Assembly (NCBI GenBank): GCA_039592335.1
Contig: JBDHBX010000004.1
Coordinates: 62,001 to 126,000, forward strand
Length of the DNA: 64,000 nucleotides
Direction: 5' to 3'
DNA from: WVYX01 sp039592335
GTDB taxonomy: Bacteria; Gemmatimonadota; Gemmatimonadetes; Gemmatimonadales; GWC2-71-9
The notes under the pieces are model-generated. The model searched no databases and was not told the origin of the DNA. It saw nothing but the letters and a program-made list of their open reading frames with translations. Positions 1 through 7,394 of this stretch are shown in pieces. Within the stretch, counting starts at the first letter, position 1; each line of letters starts with the position of its first letter. Both the position numbers and the translations under genes were made by a program.

Positions 1-218
1 CCGTACCCCGCGGCCCCGAGCACAAAGGTGTGGTTGATGATCCACCCGCCCCGTCCGCCGACCAGCACCGCAAACTGGCCATTGATCTCAGAGAACCGTA
101 CGACTGGGGCGCCGAATCCACCGGATTCGAGACCTCCGGACACCAGGGTCTGCTGCTGCGCCAGCGCCGGTGCACTGAAGGCCGCAGCGCTCATCAAGGC
201 GATCAATCCGCTCCGCAT
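1..218 (-). CDS. Secreted protein of unknown function (partial, runs off window start)
   Basis: Only the first 72 codons are present. They begin MRSGLIALMSAAAFSAPALA, a clear Sec signal peptide with cleavage expected near AQQQ, followed by a Gly/Val-rich mature start (VVRFSEINGQFAVLVGG) that looks like the first strands of an outer-membrane or surface protein. The ATG at 216-218 is chosen because a strong Shine-Dalgarno (AAGGAGGGG) lies about 6 nt upstream. It lies 84 nt downstream of another minus-strand barrel gene and could be co-transcribed with it. The family cannot be named from this fragment. Confidence 0.7.
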   Translation of the reverse strand, partial: MRSGLIALMSAAAFSAPALAQQQTLVSGGLESGGFGAPVVRFSEINGQFAVLVGGRGGWIINHTFVLGAAGY

Positions 219-302
219 CGTCCCCTCCTTCGTTGCCTCCGGGACCTCTATACACCCGGCAGGTCCGGAAGTGTCGCCGGGTTCCCGTCGGCCCCCGCCG
301 CA

Positions 303-926
303 TCAGAAGTTGACCATCAGGCCACCCGAGACTTCGCCCTGGCTGATCACGGTGCCGGCGGTGCTGACATAGCATCCGCCGGGCAGCCCGCACCACCACT
401 GGCTGCCGGCCGTGAGGATGTTGAACCACCAGCGACCCTGCGCGCGGATGCCGATGCGCCGGGTGGGGCTGATCTTCACGCCAGCTCCCAGCGACCCGGA
501 GAAGCGCCACTCGCTGCCCACACCGCTCGACTTCGGGTCGAACCAGGTCAGACCGAGTGTGAGCGCTACGAATGGCTTCGCCGGGCCATCCACCGGCGCG
601 ATGCCCGCGCCGCCGATCTGGAAGTAGTTCACCGCCACGTTGAAGAGCGTGTCGTCAGGGATCGAACCGCCGCCGACCAGCTTGAGCTGGGTGTCCTGGC
701 GGTTGTAGAGCAGGACGATCTCGCCCTCCCGCCGCGCCAGGATGTTGACCTCCAACCCGTAGTTGATGCTGGGTTCCAGCTCGAGGCGGCCCTCGCGCGT
801 GTTCAGGCCGCCACCCCACTGGTACCCCACGTTGACGGACACGTCGCCCCGCTTGGACTGCCCCCAAGCCGAACTCGGGACGCATAGCAGGACGAGGGCA
901 GACAGTACCAACCACTTACGGGTCAT
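303..926 (-). CDS. Outer-membrane beta-barrel protein
   Basis: A 207-residue protein with a signal peptide (MTRKWLVLSALVLLCVPSSAWG, cleavage before QSKRG). Alternating hydrophobic and polar strands follow, and it ends in VSGGLMVNF, a C-terminal aromatic typical of barrels recognised by the BAM complex. Its length fits a small 8-strand OmpA/OmpX-like barrel. Two Cys in WWCGLPGGC near residue 182 could form a disulfide in a periplasmic or surface loop. It is first in a minus-strand pair with the truncated secreted gene. The Shine-Dalgarno is weak (GGAAG). The ligand or role is unknown. Confidence 0.75.
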   Translation of the reverse strand: MTRKWLVLSALVLLCVPSSAWGQSKRGDVSVNVGYQWGGGLNTREGRLELEPSINYGLEVNILARREGEIVLLYNRQDTQLKLVGGGSIPDDTLFNVAVNYFQIGGAGIAPVDGPAKPFVALTLGLTWFDPKSSGVGSEWRFSGSLGAGVKISPTRRIGIRAQGRWWFNILTAGSQWWCGLPGGCYVSTAGTVISQGEVSGGLMVNF

Positions 927-1199
927 GGTCGCTGCTTCCGTTGAGGACGCCGCATTATTGCCCCTCTGTGTGGGCAGCGCAATGAGGTGATCCCCCTAGA
1001 ACTCCTCCCGCTCGAACCTCCACAGCGCCACCAGCACGCACAGCAGGGTCCACGGCGCTGAGGTGATCACCGTGATGTACCGGAAGGTTTCGACCCGGTG
1101 ACAGGCGTCACGGTTGCCTCCCGTTCGGCCCCGATCTTGGGTCTACGCTCGGGGCCCGGCGGTCGGGTCCCGGACGCGGTTCAACGCGGGAGCGGGATC

Positions 1200-1856
1200 A
1201 TGACCGAGTCACGCACCAAGAGCGCCGTCATCGCGGGTCTCGTTGCAGCCGTGGCGGGCGGATTCCTGTGGGCCGTGATCGTGGTGTCCACCGGCTACGA
1301 GGTTGGCTGGGTGGCCTGGGGCGTGGGGGGGCTGGTGGGATTCACCATGCTGAAGGTGGCCGGCATGCCCAGTCCGGGCCTCGGCGCGCGCGCGGCCGTG
1401 CTGGCCGCGGTGGGGCTGCTGGTCGGAAAGTGGCTCATCATCGAGATCGGGGTGCGTGCAGATCTGCGTGACGAGATCGCGGCCAGCCCGGAGCTGCTGC
1501 AGCAAGCCGTCTTCGTGGACATGATGGAGAACGAGGCGCTCCCGCCCGACCTCACCGCCAGCATCGACGCGCTCGGGGAGGAGGATGAAGTGCCCGACAG
1601 CGTGATGGCGCGGATCCAGGAGGTCGTGGACGAACGCATCGCAGTCATGGACGAGGACGAGATGGATTCGGTGGCCACGCGCTTCGCGCAGTACTTCATC
1701 GGTGAGCTGGGATTCATGGACCGCATGCAGGCGACGATGAGCGGATGGGATCTGCTCTGGTTCTTCCTGGCGCTGGGCACGGCATGGCGCCTGGCGAGCG
1801 GCTCGGCCGCGCGCGCAGCGGCGGAGGCTCCCGTGGACAAGACCGACGACGGCTAG
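1200..1856 (+). CDS. Membrane protein of unknown function
   Basis: A 218-residue protein. Two or three hydrophobic segments occupy residues 8-80, an acidic soluble domain (SIDALGEEDEVPDS and VDERIAVMDEDEMD) spans about 95-165, and a last hydrophobic segment (WDLLWFFLALGTAWRLAS) sits near residue 185. The domain therefore lies between membrane anchors. The ATG at 1200 is preferred over in-frame starts upstream because the protein then begins MTESRTKSAVIAGLVAAVAGG, a normal membrane-protein start. The Shine-Dalgarno is poor. I do not recognise a family. A strong hairpin follows the stop. Confidence 0.6.
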   Translation: MTESRTKSAVIAGLVAAVAGGFLWAVIVVSTGYEVGWVAWGVGGLVGFTMLKVAGMPSPGLGARAAVLAAVGLLVGKWLIIEIGVRADLRDEIAASPELLQQAVFVDMMENEALPPDLTASIDALGEEDEVPDSVMARIQEVVDERIAVMDEDEMDSVATRFAQYFIGELGFMDRMQATMSGWDLLWFFLALGTAWRLASGSAARAAAEAPVDKTDDG

Positions 1857-1881
1857 CTAGCCGGTCGGGCGCTTCTTTCCG

Positions 1882-1918
1882 GGGGCGGTTCCCGGTCCGA
1901 CGAGACCGGGGCCGCCCC
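1882..1918. terminator. Bidirectional terminator hairpin between convergent genes
   Basis: Two stacked stems: GGGGCGG at 1882-1888 pairs with CCGCCCC at 1912-1918, and CCCGGTC at 1891-1897 pairs with GACCGGG at 1904-1910, leaving a 6-nt loop. It lies between the stop at 1856 and the convergent stop at 1919. There is no long T-tract, so its strength is inferred from the stem. Confidence 0.65.
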
Positions 1919-2524
1919 TCAATCATTGGGAGCTGCCGCGTCCTCGGTGGCGGCCGCGCTGTCCGGTCCAAGCGGTACGGCCCCGCCAGCGCTGTCCTGC
2001 ACCGTGCTGTCCGGCAGAGCAGGAATGCCCGCCGGTGTCCCCGTCTCGGGCTCCGCCGCGCAGGTCCATGAGCCCTCCGCCTTGGCGTATCCCGTGCGGG
2101 GCAAGACGTCCTGAGCGGCCAGAACCAGGCCCCACAGGATGAGCCCCAGCGAGACCACATGGGCCACCGGAAGGCGGTGCTTCCACGAACCCGCGGCGGC
2201 CCATCCCGCCATGACCAGGATCATGGCCACTATGAACAGGTAGGGTGCCACGGCAGACCCGCAGTCGTGCCGGTAGGGCCACTGCGTACTCGCCACGCCA
2301 AAGGCAAGCGCCACGAGCACCCGGACCCAAACGCCGAGAGGTGTGCTCTCGCGTTTGGGTCGGCCGGAGGAGAGCGGGGGTCTTCGCTTGGACGGAGGCG
2401 GACGCTTGGGTTTCGCCCCAGCTGCCCCCAGGGTGGGGTCGGCATGGGGGAGCTGCCTCAGCAGCTTGTCGACGATCGCCGCTTCCTTCTCTTTTCGCTT
2501 GTCTCGGGGATCGTCTTTCGCCAT
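1919..2524 (-). CDS. Small membrane protein with basic N-terminus and acidic tail
   Basis: A 201-residue protein. A highly charged cytoplasmic start (MAKDDPRDKRKEKEAAIVDK, then a Pro/Lys/Arg-rich stretch to residue 60) is followed by three hydrophobic segments at about 64-82, 92-112 and 118-138. The C-terminal extension is low in complexity and rich in Ala, Pro, Asp and Glu. It lies 34 nt after the VWA lipoprotein gene and appears to be the last gene of that minus-strand cluster. No family was recognised. The charged N-terminus could be an interaction region, but that is inference. Confidence 0.6.
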   Translation of the reverse strand: MAKDDPRDKRKEKEAAIVDKLLRQLPHADPTLGAAGAKPKRPPPSKRRPPLSSGRPKRESTPLGVWVRVLVALAFGVASTQWPYRHDCGSAVAPYLFIVAMILVMAGWAAAGSWKHRLPVAHVVSLGLILWGLVLAAQDVLPRTGYAKAEGSWTCAAEPETGTPAGIPALPDSTVQDSAGGAVPLGPDSAAATEDAAAPND

Positions 2525-2558
2525 GCGTCCGCCCGCCTCCGTTCGTCAGGTTCGTCTG

Positions 2559-3311
2559 CTACAACCTACGACTGCGAACGCGGAAGTCCACGTTGTCCTT
2601 CACCCAGCGCCACAGTCCTTCCTGCTCTTCCAGGGGGATGCCTGTCACCACCTGTTCCCGCCAGCCGTGCATCACGGGGGCATCTACCGTCCACATGCGG
2701 ACGCGCCGCCGCGGGACGCGGCGCTCCCAATCCTGGGCGACCGACGGCGTCGGGTACAGCAGCCGCACCGTCACGCTGCGCGACAGGTACTCCAGCATGT
2801 TGAGGTCGATCGCCGCGTACGGGTCCTCCACACCGGAGCCCGGCGTGGCGTCGGGCACACCATCACTCAGGATCACGATGTTCAGCGGCGCCAACGTCAG
2901 ATTGCGGCGTTTCACGTGGGTGGCTACCCGGTCGAAGAACATGTTGAAGTCGGTGAAGGCATCCTCGGCTGGGAACAGCTCACGCAGGTACGCCGAGAGC
3001 TCCTCGACCGACTTGCCCTGAAAGCTGTGGATCGGCTGGAACGACTTCGTCTCTCCAGGGCGTTCCCCACCCACCGAGCCGACGAACACGGCCGAGGGCA
3101 TGGTGAGGTCACCCAGGCCGTTCAAGTGGCCGTACAGGTAGTGGGCCGCGAAGTCGATGGCATCATCATACTCGCTGCGGAACGAGCCGCTCACGTCGAC
3201 CCCGATGACCAGGGTCGAGCGTGGCGCCCCCGGTCGGTCCGAGGGCGCCATGCACGCGAGGAGGCCCACCGCGCCCAGGATGGTAGCCCGTGCGAGGTGG
3301 CGGGATCTCAT
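2559..3311 (-). CDS. von Willebrand factor A-domain lipoprotein
   Basis: A 250-residue protein. The N-terminus has a lipoprotein signal (VGLLAC, lipidated Cys20). A VWA-like fold follows: VIGVDVSGSF supplies the MIDAS D39-x-S41-x-S43, and NIVILSDGVPD near residue 145 supplies the later strand and Asp. VWA domains bind a divalent metal and mediate protein-protein contacts. The start overlaps the end of the upstream membrane-protein gene by 4 nt (ATGA), which implies translational coupling. The partner is probably that membrane protein. It lacks the length of BatA/BatB proteins and has no MoxR ATPase nearby, so its precise role is unknown. Confidence 0.75.
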   Translation of the reverse strand: MRSRHLARATILGAVGLLACMAPSDRPGAPRSTLVIGVDVSGSFRSEYDDAIDFAAHYLYGHLNGLGDLTMPSAVFVGSVGGERPGETKSFQPIHSFQGKSVEELSAYLRELFPAEDAFTDFNMFFDRVATHVKRRNLTLAPLNIVILSDGVPDATPGSGVEDPYAAIDLNMLEYLSRSVTVRLLYPTPSVAQDWERRVPRRRVRMWTVDAPVMHGWREQVVTGIPLEEQEGLWRWVKDNVDFRVRSRRL

Positions 3312-4570
3312 CGCATACCTCCCGGCTTGACGGCCTCGAAACTCGGGACCGTCTTCTCATCGTCTTTACTGCGCCAGGGCGGCGAGACGGCGAGCGCCTG
3401 CTTGAGATTCTGGAACGGCAGCTCGAACATCGGCCGCGACGTCACCAGCACGAGCACGAAGTTGACCGCTGCCGCGAAGATCTGCAGCACCGGAAGCGTG
3501 AGCAGGGAGAAGAGCTCCTCGCCGCGCTCCCGGAACCACGCGGCCTCTTCCTTGAGGGCGGCGATGGGGCCGCGCAACAGGTCGGGCTGCGGGGTCGACG
3601 GTGTGACCGGCGTCATCGCCTCCTGGCGGATGGTATCGCGTGACAGCACGGCCAGCAGAGCCGGCGTGCCGAAGCGTCCGAACAGGAACCACGTCATGCC
3701 GCGCACGCCGATCCAGCCGAACGAGGCCAGGGCCAACGTGGAGATGAGGCCGAGCCGCACGCCTTCGCTGGTCTGCTGGGCGATCCACGGGGTGATCGCG
3801 TCCACCAGCTCGCGGTAGAGGAAGATCACCTCGAAGAACATCACCGAGAGCTCGACGAGCGTCATCTGGATGATCTCGCCCACCCGCTTGCTCTTGATGG
3901 CCTGGTTGAGCACCTCGATGCAGGCGAAGCTGCCGAGGATCAGGAAGTACAGGAAGACCCAGAGCAGGATGCTCAAGAGGCGCGGATTGGGCTCGTATCC
4001 CGTGATCCCGGTCAGGACCTCGGAGAGCGTCGGGCTCAGGGTGTACATGAAGATGACGGCTTCCACCGCGCACCATACCATGAGCGCGAGGAACGCGACC
4101 CACGGCACCCCCGGCTTGAAGTAGTTCCGCGAGGTCCAGTCCAGGACCATGAGTGGTGAGCGGAACGTGCCCTTGATCCCGGCGCCGATCAGCTTGAACG
4201 TCAGCCGGATCATGCCCCATGTCCACCCCACGAGGACGACGACCAGTCGCACCATTCCTGCCCAGAACAGCCAGATCATGCGGCCCGCATCCCACCACGC
4301 CATCAGCATGGCAGTGGTGAAGCGGCCCCGCTTGGAGCGGAACGGAATGGTGTAGAGCGACAACATCGTGCACCACATCGCCGCGAGGATCAGCAGCATG
4401 GGCAACATCAGCAGCAGCCGCTTGAGGAGGACCTGGGTCGTCGAGTCGCCGTACCACGCGACGTTGATCATCTGCACGTGCCACGCGGGAACCCACGCGA
4501 TCGGCGCGGTCAGGAACGTGAAGGTCCCCTGCCACTCGCCGGGGACCAAGGTCTGCATCGACTCGAACAT
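3308..4570 (-). CDS. Polytopic membrane protein, first gene of a VWA cluster
   Basis: A 420-residue protein with about eight hydrophobic segments, including LLLMLPMLLILAAMWCTML, VVLVGWTWGMIRLTF, VAFLALMVWCAVEAVIF and LLWVFLYFLILGSFACIEVL. An amphipathic stretch rich in Arg and Glu (EEAAWFRERGEELFS) lies near residue 360. The ATG at 4570 is chosen over an in-frame upstream start because AAGGAG lies at 4580-4585 with 9-nt spacing. It overlaps the VWA gene by 4 nt. No transporter signature was recognised. The pairing suggests a membrane scaffold whose periplasmic side works with the VWA lipoprotein, which is inference from context. Confidence 0.65.
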   Translation of the reverse strand: MFESMQTLVPGEWQGTFTFLTAPIAWVPAWHVQMINVAWYGDSTTQVLLKRLLLMLPMLLILAAMWCTMLSLYTIPFRSKRGRFTTAMLMAWWDAGRMIWLFWAGMVRLVVVLVGWTWGMIRLTFKLIGAGIKGTFRSPLMVLDWTSRNYFKPGVPWVAFLALMVWCAVEAVIFMYTLSPTLSEVLTGITGYEPNPRLLSILLWVFLYFLILGSFACIEVLNQAIKSKRVGEIIQMTLVELSVMFFEVIFLYRELVDAITPWIAQQTSEGVRLGLISTLALASFGWIGVRGMTWFLFGRFGTPALLAVLSRDTIRQEAMTPVTPSTPQPDLLRGPIAALKEEAAWFRERGEELFSLLTLPVLQIFAAAVNFVLVLVTSRPMFELPFQNLKQALAVSPPWRSKDDEKTVPSFEAVKPGGMR

Positions 4571-4883
4571 GAGAGCCCACTCCTTACGCTGGAGAGTGTG
4601 CGGGGATGCCCAAGGGAGGTACTCGACCGGGAAGATCACCCCTGGGTCCCGTCGGCTAGCGCCCACGCTGCCACCGGAGCGGGGGGGGAAACATGACCTA
4701 CGTCACAGGGACGTCAGGGGTGTCCTTCTAAGTGCTTGTGTGACAATGCATTATGGGGATGCGCGACGAAGCTGCCCCACCGGCTTCAACCGGACGGACC
4801 GCGCGACTCGCACGGTCCGGGGTGGCTCGGTGGGGGCGGCCGATTAGCTTGAGAGCTTCACATCCGCTGAGTTGGGGGTAGGA
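4571..4883. other. Divergent intergenic region without a gene
   Basis: A 313-nt spacer between divergent genes, holding the ribosome-binding sites of both. One 7-bp inverted repeat is visible: CGGACCG at 4795-4801 pairs with CGGTCCG at 4813-4819. The only AT-rich patch is around 4733-4756 (TTGTGTGACAATGCATTATG), where a promoter would be expected. I could not find a convincing -35/-10 pair with proper spacing. Confidence 0.4.
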
Positions 4884-5483
4884 ATGACGTATCTGCGAGC
4901 AACGCTGTGCGGGCTCGTGCTGTTGAGTTTTGCCACGCCGGGCGTGGTGGCCGGGCAGGAGCACGAGGAGCGGGAGCATCAGGAGGAGCACAAGCAGGGC
5001 GAGCATCAGGAGGGGCACGCGTGCTGCGGTATGATGTCCGAGGGGGAGCACAGGATGCAGGGCATGCACATGCAGCACATGGATCCGATGATGCATGTGG
5101 CAGTGTTTGCCCCGCCGCATCTGCTGGAGCGGCGTGCGGCTCTGGAGCTCACCGCTGAGCAGGTGAGCCGGCTGGAGGAGTTGGGCAAGGAGCTCACGGA
5201 GCTGCATGATCAGGCGGCGGCCGAGGCCAAGGGGCACCACGAGCAGGCCATGCAACTGTGGGAGGCTCAGGCTCCGGACGCTGACCAGCTGCGGCAGCAC
5301 GCGCAGGCGGCCATGCGCGCGGAGGAGACAGCCAAGCTCGCGCTGCTGACCGTCGCGGCACAGGCAAAGGCCCTGCTGACACCCGAGCAGCAGGAGCGTG
5401 TTGCCGGGATGATGCACGAGCACATGCAGCAGATGATGCACGGTGACCGGGAGCAGATGGAGCGGCACCAGCGCCAACCCTAG
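4884..5483 (+). CDS. His/Met-rich periplasmic protein with CpxP/Spy-like LTxEQ helices
   Basis: A 199-residue protein with a signal peptide ending at VVAGQ. The mature start is very rich in His, Glu and Met (EHEEREHQEEHKQGEHQEGH, ACCGMM, HMQHMDPMMH), typical of periplasmic Cu or other soft-metal binding. The rest is helical and contains LTAEQVSRLEELGKEL and LLTPEQQERVAGMM, matching the LTxxQ motifs of the CpxP/Spy/ZraP group. It ends in another His/Met cluster. The ATG at 4884 follows GGGGGTAGGA. Together with the redoxin 17 nt downstream it suggests metal or oxidative envelope stress defence. Metal specificity is not visible. Confidence 0.75.
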   Translation: MTYLRATLCGLVLLSFATPGVVAGQEHEEREHQEEHKQGEHQEGHACCGMMSEGEHRMQGMHMQHMDPMMHVAVFAPPHLLERRAALELTAEQVSRLEELGKELTELHDQAAAEAKGHHEQAMQLWEAQAPDADQLRQHAQAAMRAEETAKLALLTVAAQAKALLTPEQQERVAGMMHEHMQQMMHGDREQMERHQRQP

Positions 5484-5500
5484 TCAGAGGAGCAGTGCCC

Positions 5501-6088
5501 ATGCACGCATCCCTGTTGACGCTCGCAGCCGCCGCGGCCGCGCTCGGCGTGGTCACGCCGGTACGGGGACAGGACCGCGCCCAGCCACTCGACGTCGGCG
5601 TGATGGCGCCCGACTTCGAGATCCCGGGTGCCACCCGCTACGGCGTGCTTCGCGATCCGATTCGGCTGAGCGACTTCCGTGGCAAGACCGTCGTGCTCGC
5701 GTTCTTCTTCCGAGCACGAACGCGTGGCTGAACGATCCAAATGCACGCGTACCGTGATCAGTACGCGCAACTGTTCAGAGGCGGCCGGGACATCGTGCTC
5801 CTGGCCATCAGCACCGACGCGCCGGAGGATCTCGCGGCCTGGGCGCGGGACGACGAGTTCCCGTTCCTGTTCGGGAGCGACGCCGGCGCCGCGCTCGGGA
5901 AGCAGTACGGGGCGTTCATCGACCGGCCCAGCGGGGCCCTGGACAACCGGACGCTGTTCGTTGTCGATGTGGAAGGGCGTGTCGCCTACGTGGCCGCTCC
6001 CTTCAGGGAGATCGACCCAATGGCGTACGACGAGCTGGGCGATGCCCTAGAGCGGATCGTGCCCCCGGCCGACGAGCCCGAGAACTAG
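5501..6088 (+). CDS. Redoxin/peroxiredoxin-like secreted protein with in-frame TGA at the catalytic position (candidate selenoprotein)
   Basis: Read with TGA at 5729-5731 as Sec, this is a 195-residue AhpC/TSA-type redoxin. It has a signal peptide (to PVRGQ), APDFEIPG near residue 37, RLSDFRGKTVVLAFFF at about 56-71, then ARTRG-U77-TIQMHAYRDQY, then VLLAISTDAPEDLAAW and FPFLFGSD. The family's peroxidatic Cys falls exactly where TGA stands, and the frame is unbroken on both sides, so this is not a frameshift. A 7-bp hairpin sits 14 nt after the TGA. The ATG at 5501 is chosen because GAGGAG is 9 nt upstream; a GTG at 5495 would be too close. The alternative is a nonsense-mutated pseudogene. It follows the His/Met-rich gene and converges on the TlpA gene with a 42-nt overlap. 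Confidence 0.75.
5732..5770 (+). promoter_or_regulatory. Putative bacterial SECIS hairpin
   Basis: CGCGTAC at 5746-5752 pairs perfectly with GTACGCG at 5761-5767 around the 8-nt loop CGTGATCA. The stem begins 14 nt after the TGA at 5729-5731, and the loop's G (5754) lies 22 nt after it. Bacterial SECIS elements sit just downstream of the UGA inside the coding region and present a G at the start of the apical loop to SelB. The distance, stem length and loop G all fit that pattern. Function has not been shown here. Confidence 0.6.
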
Positions 6089-6622
6089 ACTCAGCGCCGC
6101 CTCGATGTCCTGGTCCTCGCCGACCCCGGTGTACGCCACCCGGCCCTCCGCGTCGAGGATCACGATGTAGCCGGTCGTGGGGGCCTGGAATGCCCGCGTG
6201 GCGCGGCCCTCGCCGTCCCATAGGAGGCGTCCGGTAACCGGATGTTGCTGCACGTGTCGCCTGATGGAGAGCGGCGACTGATTCACCCCCACGGCCACGA
6301 CCAGGAACGCCACGTGATCGCCGAAGCGAGTGTGCGCTGCTTGCATCGTCGGCGCGAGCGCCTCGCACACGTCACACCACCTGGCCCAGAACTGGAACAG
6401 AGCGGGGCCGTGTCCCACGAACTGCGCGAGATCCACCGCTTCGCCGTCCAGGTCCTCGATCTCGACTGCGGGTGGGATCGTGCCGCGCGGGATGCCGATC
6501 TCATTCTCGACCTGTGCGACGAGCGGCGCGACGCACACGAGGCTCAGCACCGCGGCTGCGGCCAACGGCGCGACGCGAGTCACGCACAGCAACGCCGCGA
6601 AACGCGCACGAGCGTTACTCAC
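6047..6622 (-). CDS. TlpA-like thioredoxin, periplasmic
   Basis: A 191-residue protein with a hydrophobic signal (APLAAAAVLSLVCVAPLVAQ). The thioredoxin fold carries FQFWARWCDVCEAL, giving redox Cys83 and Cys86 in a WCxxC motif. Later elements VAFLVVAVGVNQ, RLLWDGEGRATRAF and GYIVILDAEGRVAYTGVG match TlpA/ResA-type folds, with the cis-Pro replaced by APTTGY. The GTG at 6620-6622 overlaps the TGA of the DsbD-like gene by 4 nt, so the two are translationally coupled. It probably receives electrons from that protein and reduces periplasmic disulfides. Its last 42 nt overlap the convergent TGA redoxin gene. Confidence 0.8.
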   Translation of the reverse strand: MSNARARFAALLCVTRVAPLAAAAVLSLVCVAPLVAQVENEIGIPRGTIPPAVEIEDLDGEAVDLAQFVGHGPALFQFWARWCDVCEALAPTMQAAHTRFGDHVAFLVVAVGVNQSPLSIRRHVQQHPVTGRLLWDGEGRATRAFQAPTTGYIVILDAEGRVAYTGVGEDQDIEAALSLVLGLVGRGHDPL

Positions 6623-7350
6623 AGCACCATGCCCGTCTGAATGAAGTAGTACTCCGCCATCGCGAGCATCAGGAGTCCGGCTCCCTTCTTGATCCAGGAC
6701 ATCCACGGTCCCGCGTTGGGTAGCGCCGCCAGCGTGCCGGACGAGAGGCCCACGGCCACGAGCAGCGCGGTCATCCCGAGCGAGAACACAAGTAGATAGA
6801 TGAACCCGAGCACCCCGCTGCCGGTGCTGGCCACCCAGGTGAGCACCACGGCAAAGGCCGGCGCGCCGCACGGCGCGGCCACGATTCCCGAGGTCGCACC
6901 CAGCAGAAAGACTGCCGGGTACGACCCACCGCCGAGCCTTCCCGCCCACTGCACCAGGCGTTTCGGTGCGGCGATTGGGATCACGTCCAGCATGGCAAGC
7001 GCGAACAGCAGCAGCAGGTTCCCGATGGCGAGCCTGGCCCAGGGGCTGGACGAGACCGTACCGAACAGCGACCCGCTGAGCCCGGCGAGCAGTCCCAGGA
7101 AGGCGTAGAACAGGGCGAGGCCGCAGACGTAGGTGAGCGTCAGCATCACGGTGCGGCGCCGTGAGCTTCCCGTGCGCGCCGTGCCGGCGAGGACCCCGGC
7201 CGTGATGGGGATCATCGGATAGATGCACGGGGTGAGGCTGGTCAACACGCCGGCGCCGAACAGCGTCGCCAGCGCCACGAGGGGCTGGTGCTGCAGCGCG
7301 TCGGTCAGGCCGGCTTGCACGGCGGTCAGCAGTGCCATGGCGCTAATCAT
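6619..7350 (-). CDS. DsbD/CcdA-type transmembrane thiol-disulfide electron carrier
   Basis: A 243-residue protein with about six membrane helices, which matches the DsbD beta domain or CcdA without the periplasmic domains of full DsbD. The two conserved membrane Cys are visible: LTPCIYPMIPI (Cys42) and VAAPCGAPAF (Cys161). Such proteins carry electrons from cytoplasmic thioredoxin to periplasmic thioredoxin-like partners. The coupled downstream TlpA-like gene is the obvious acceptor. Start choice is uncertain: ATG at 7350 or 7338, neither with a good Shine-Dalgarno. A GTG at 7392 would run into the divergent gene's leader. Confidence 0.8.
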   Translation of the reverse strand: MISAMALLTAVQAGLTDALQHQPLVALATLFGAGVLTSLTPCIYPMIPITAGVLAGTARTGSSRRRTVMLTLTYVCGLALFYAFLGLLAGLSGSLFGTVSSSPWARLAIGNLLLLFALAMLDVIPIAAPKRLVQWAGRLGGGSYPAVFLLGATSGIVAAPCGAPAFAVVLTWVASTGSGVLGFIYLLVFSLGMTALLVAVGLSSGTLAALPNAGPWMSWIKKGAGLLMLAMAEYYFIQTGMVL

Positions 7351-7394
7351 ATATTGTTGGCGACCGTCGTGCCGCCTCTCCTCCGGGAGCACCC

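Noticed and set aside
927..1199. A small minus-strand frame ending near 998 with one hydrophobic stretch (ending CVLVALWRFEREEF)
   Set aside because: No clear start codon or ribosome-binding site; it could be a remnant, but there is too little to call a gene.
5495..5731. A short 78-residue protein ending at the TGA, separate from a second protein starting at the ATG at 5741
   Set aside because: Both parts are in the same frame and together make one redoxin domain. The second part lacks a Shine-Dalgarno and the first would end in the middle of the active-site loop.
5729..5731. Frameshift in the redoxin gene
   Set aside because: The frame is unchanged across the TGA, so only readthrough or a nonsense mutation can explain it.
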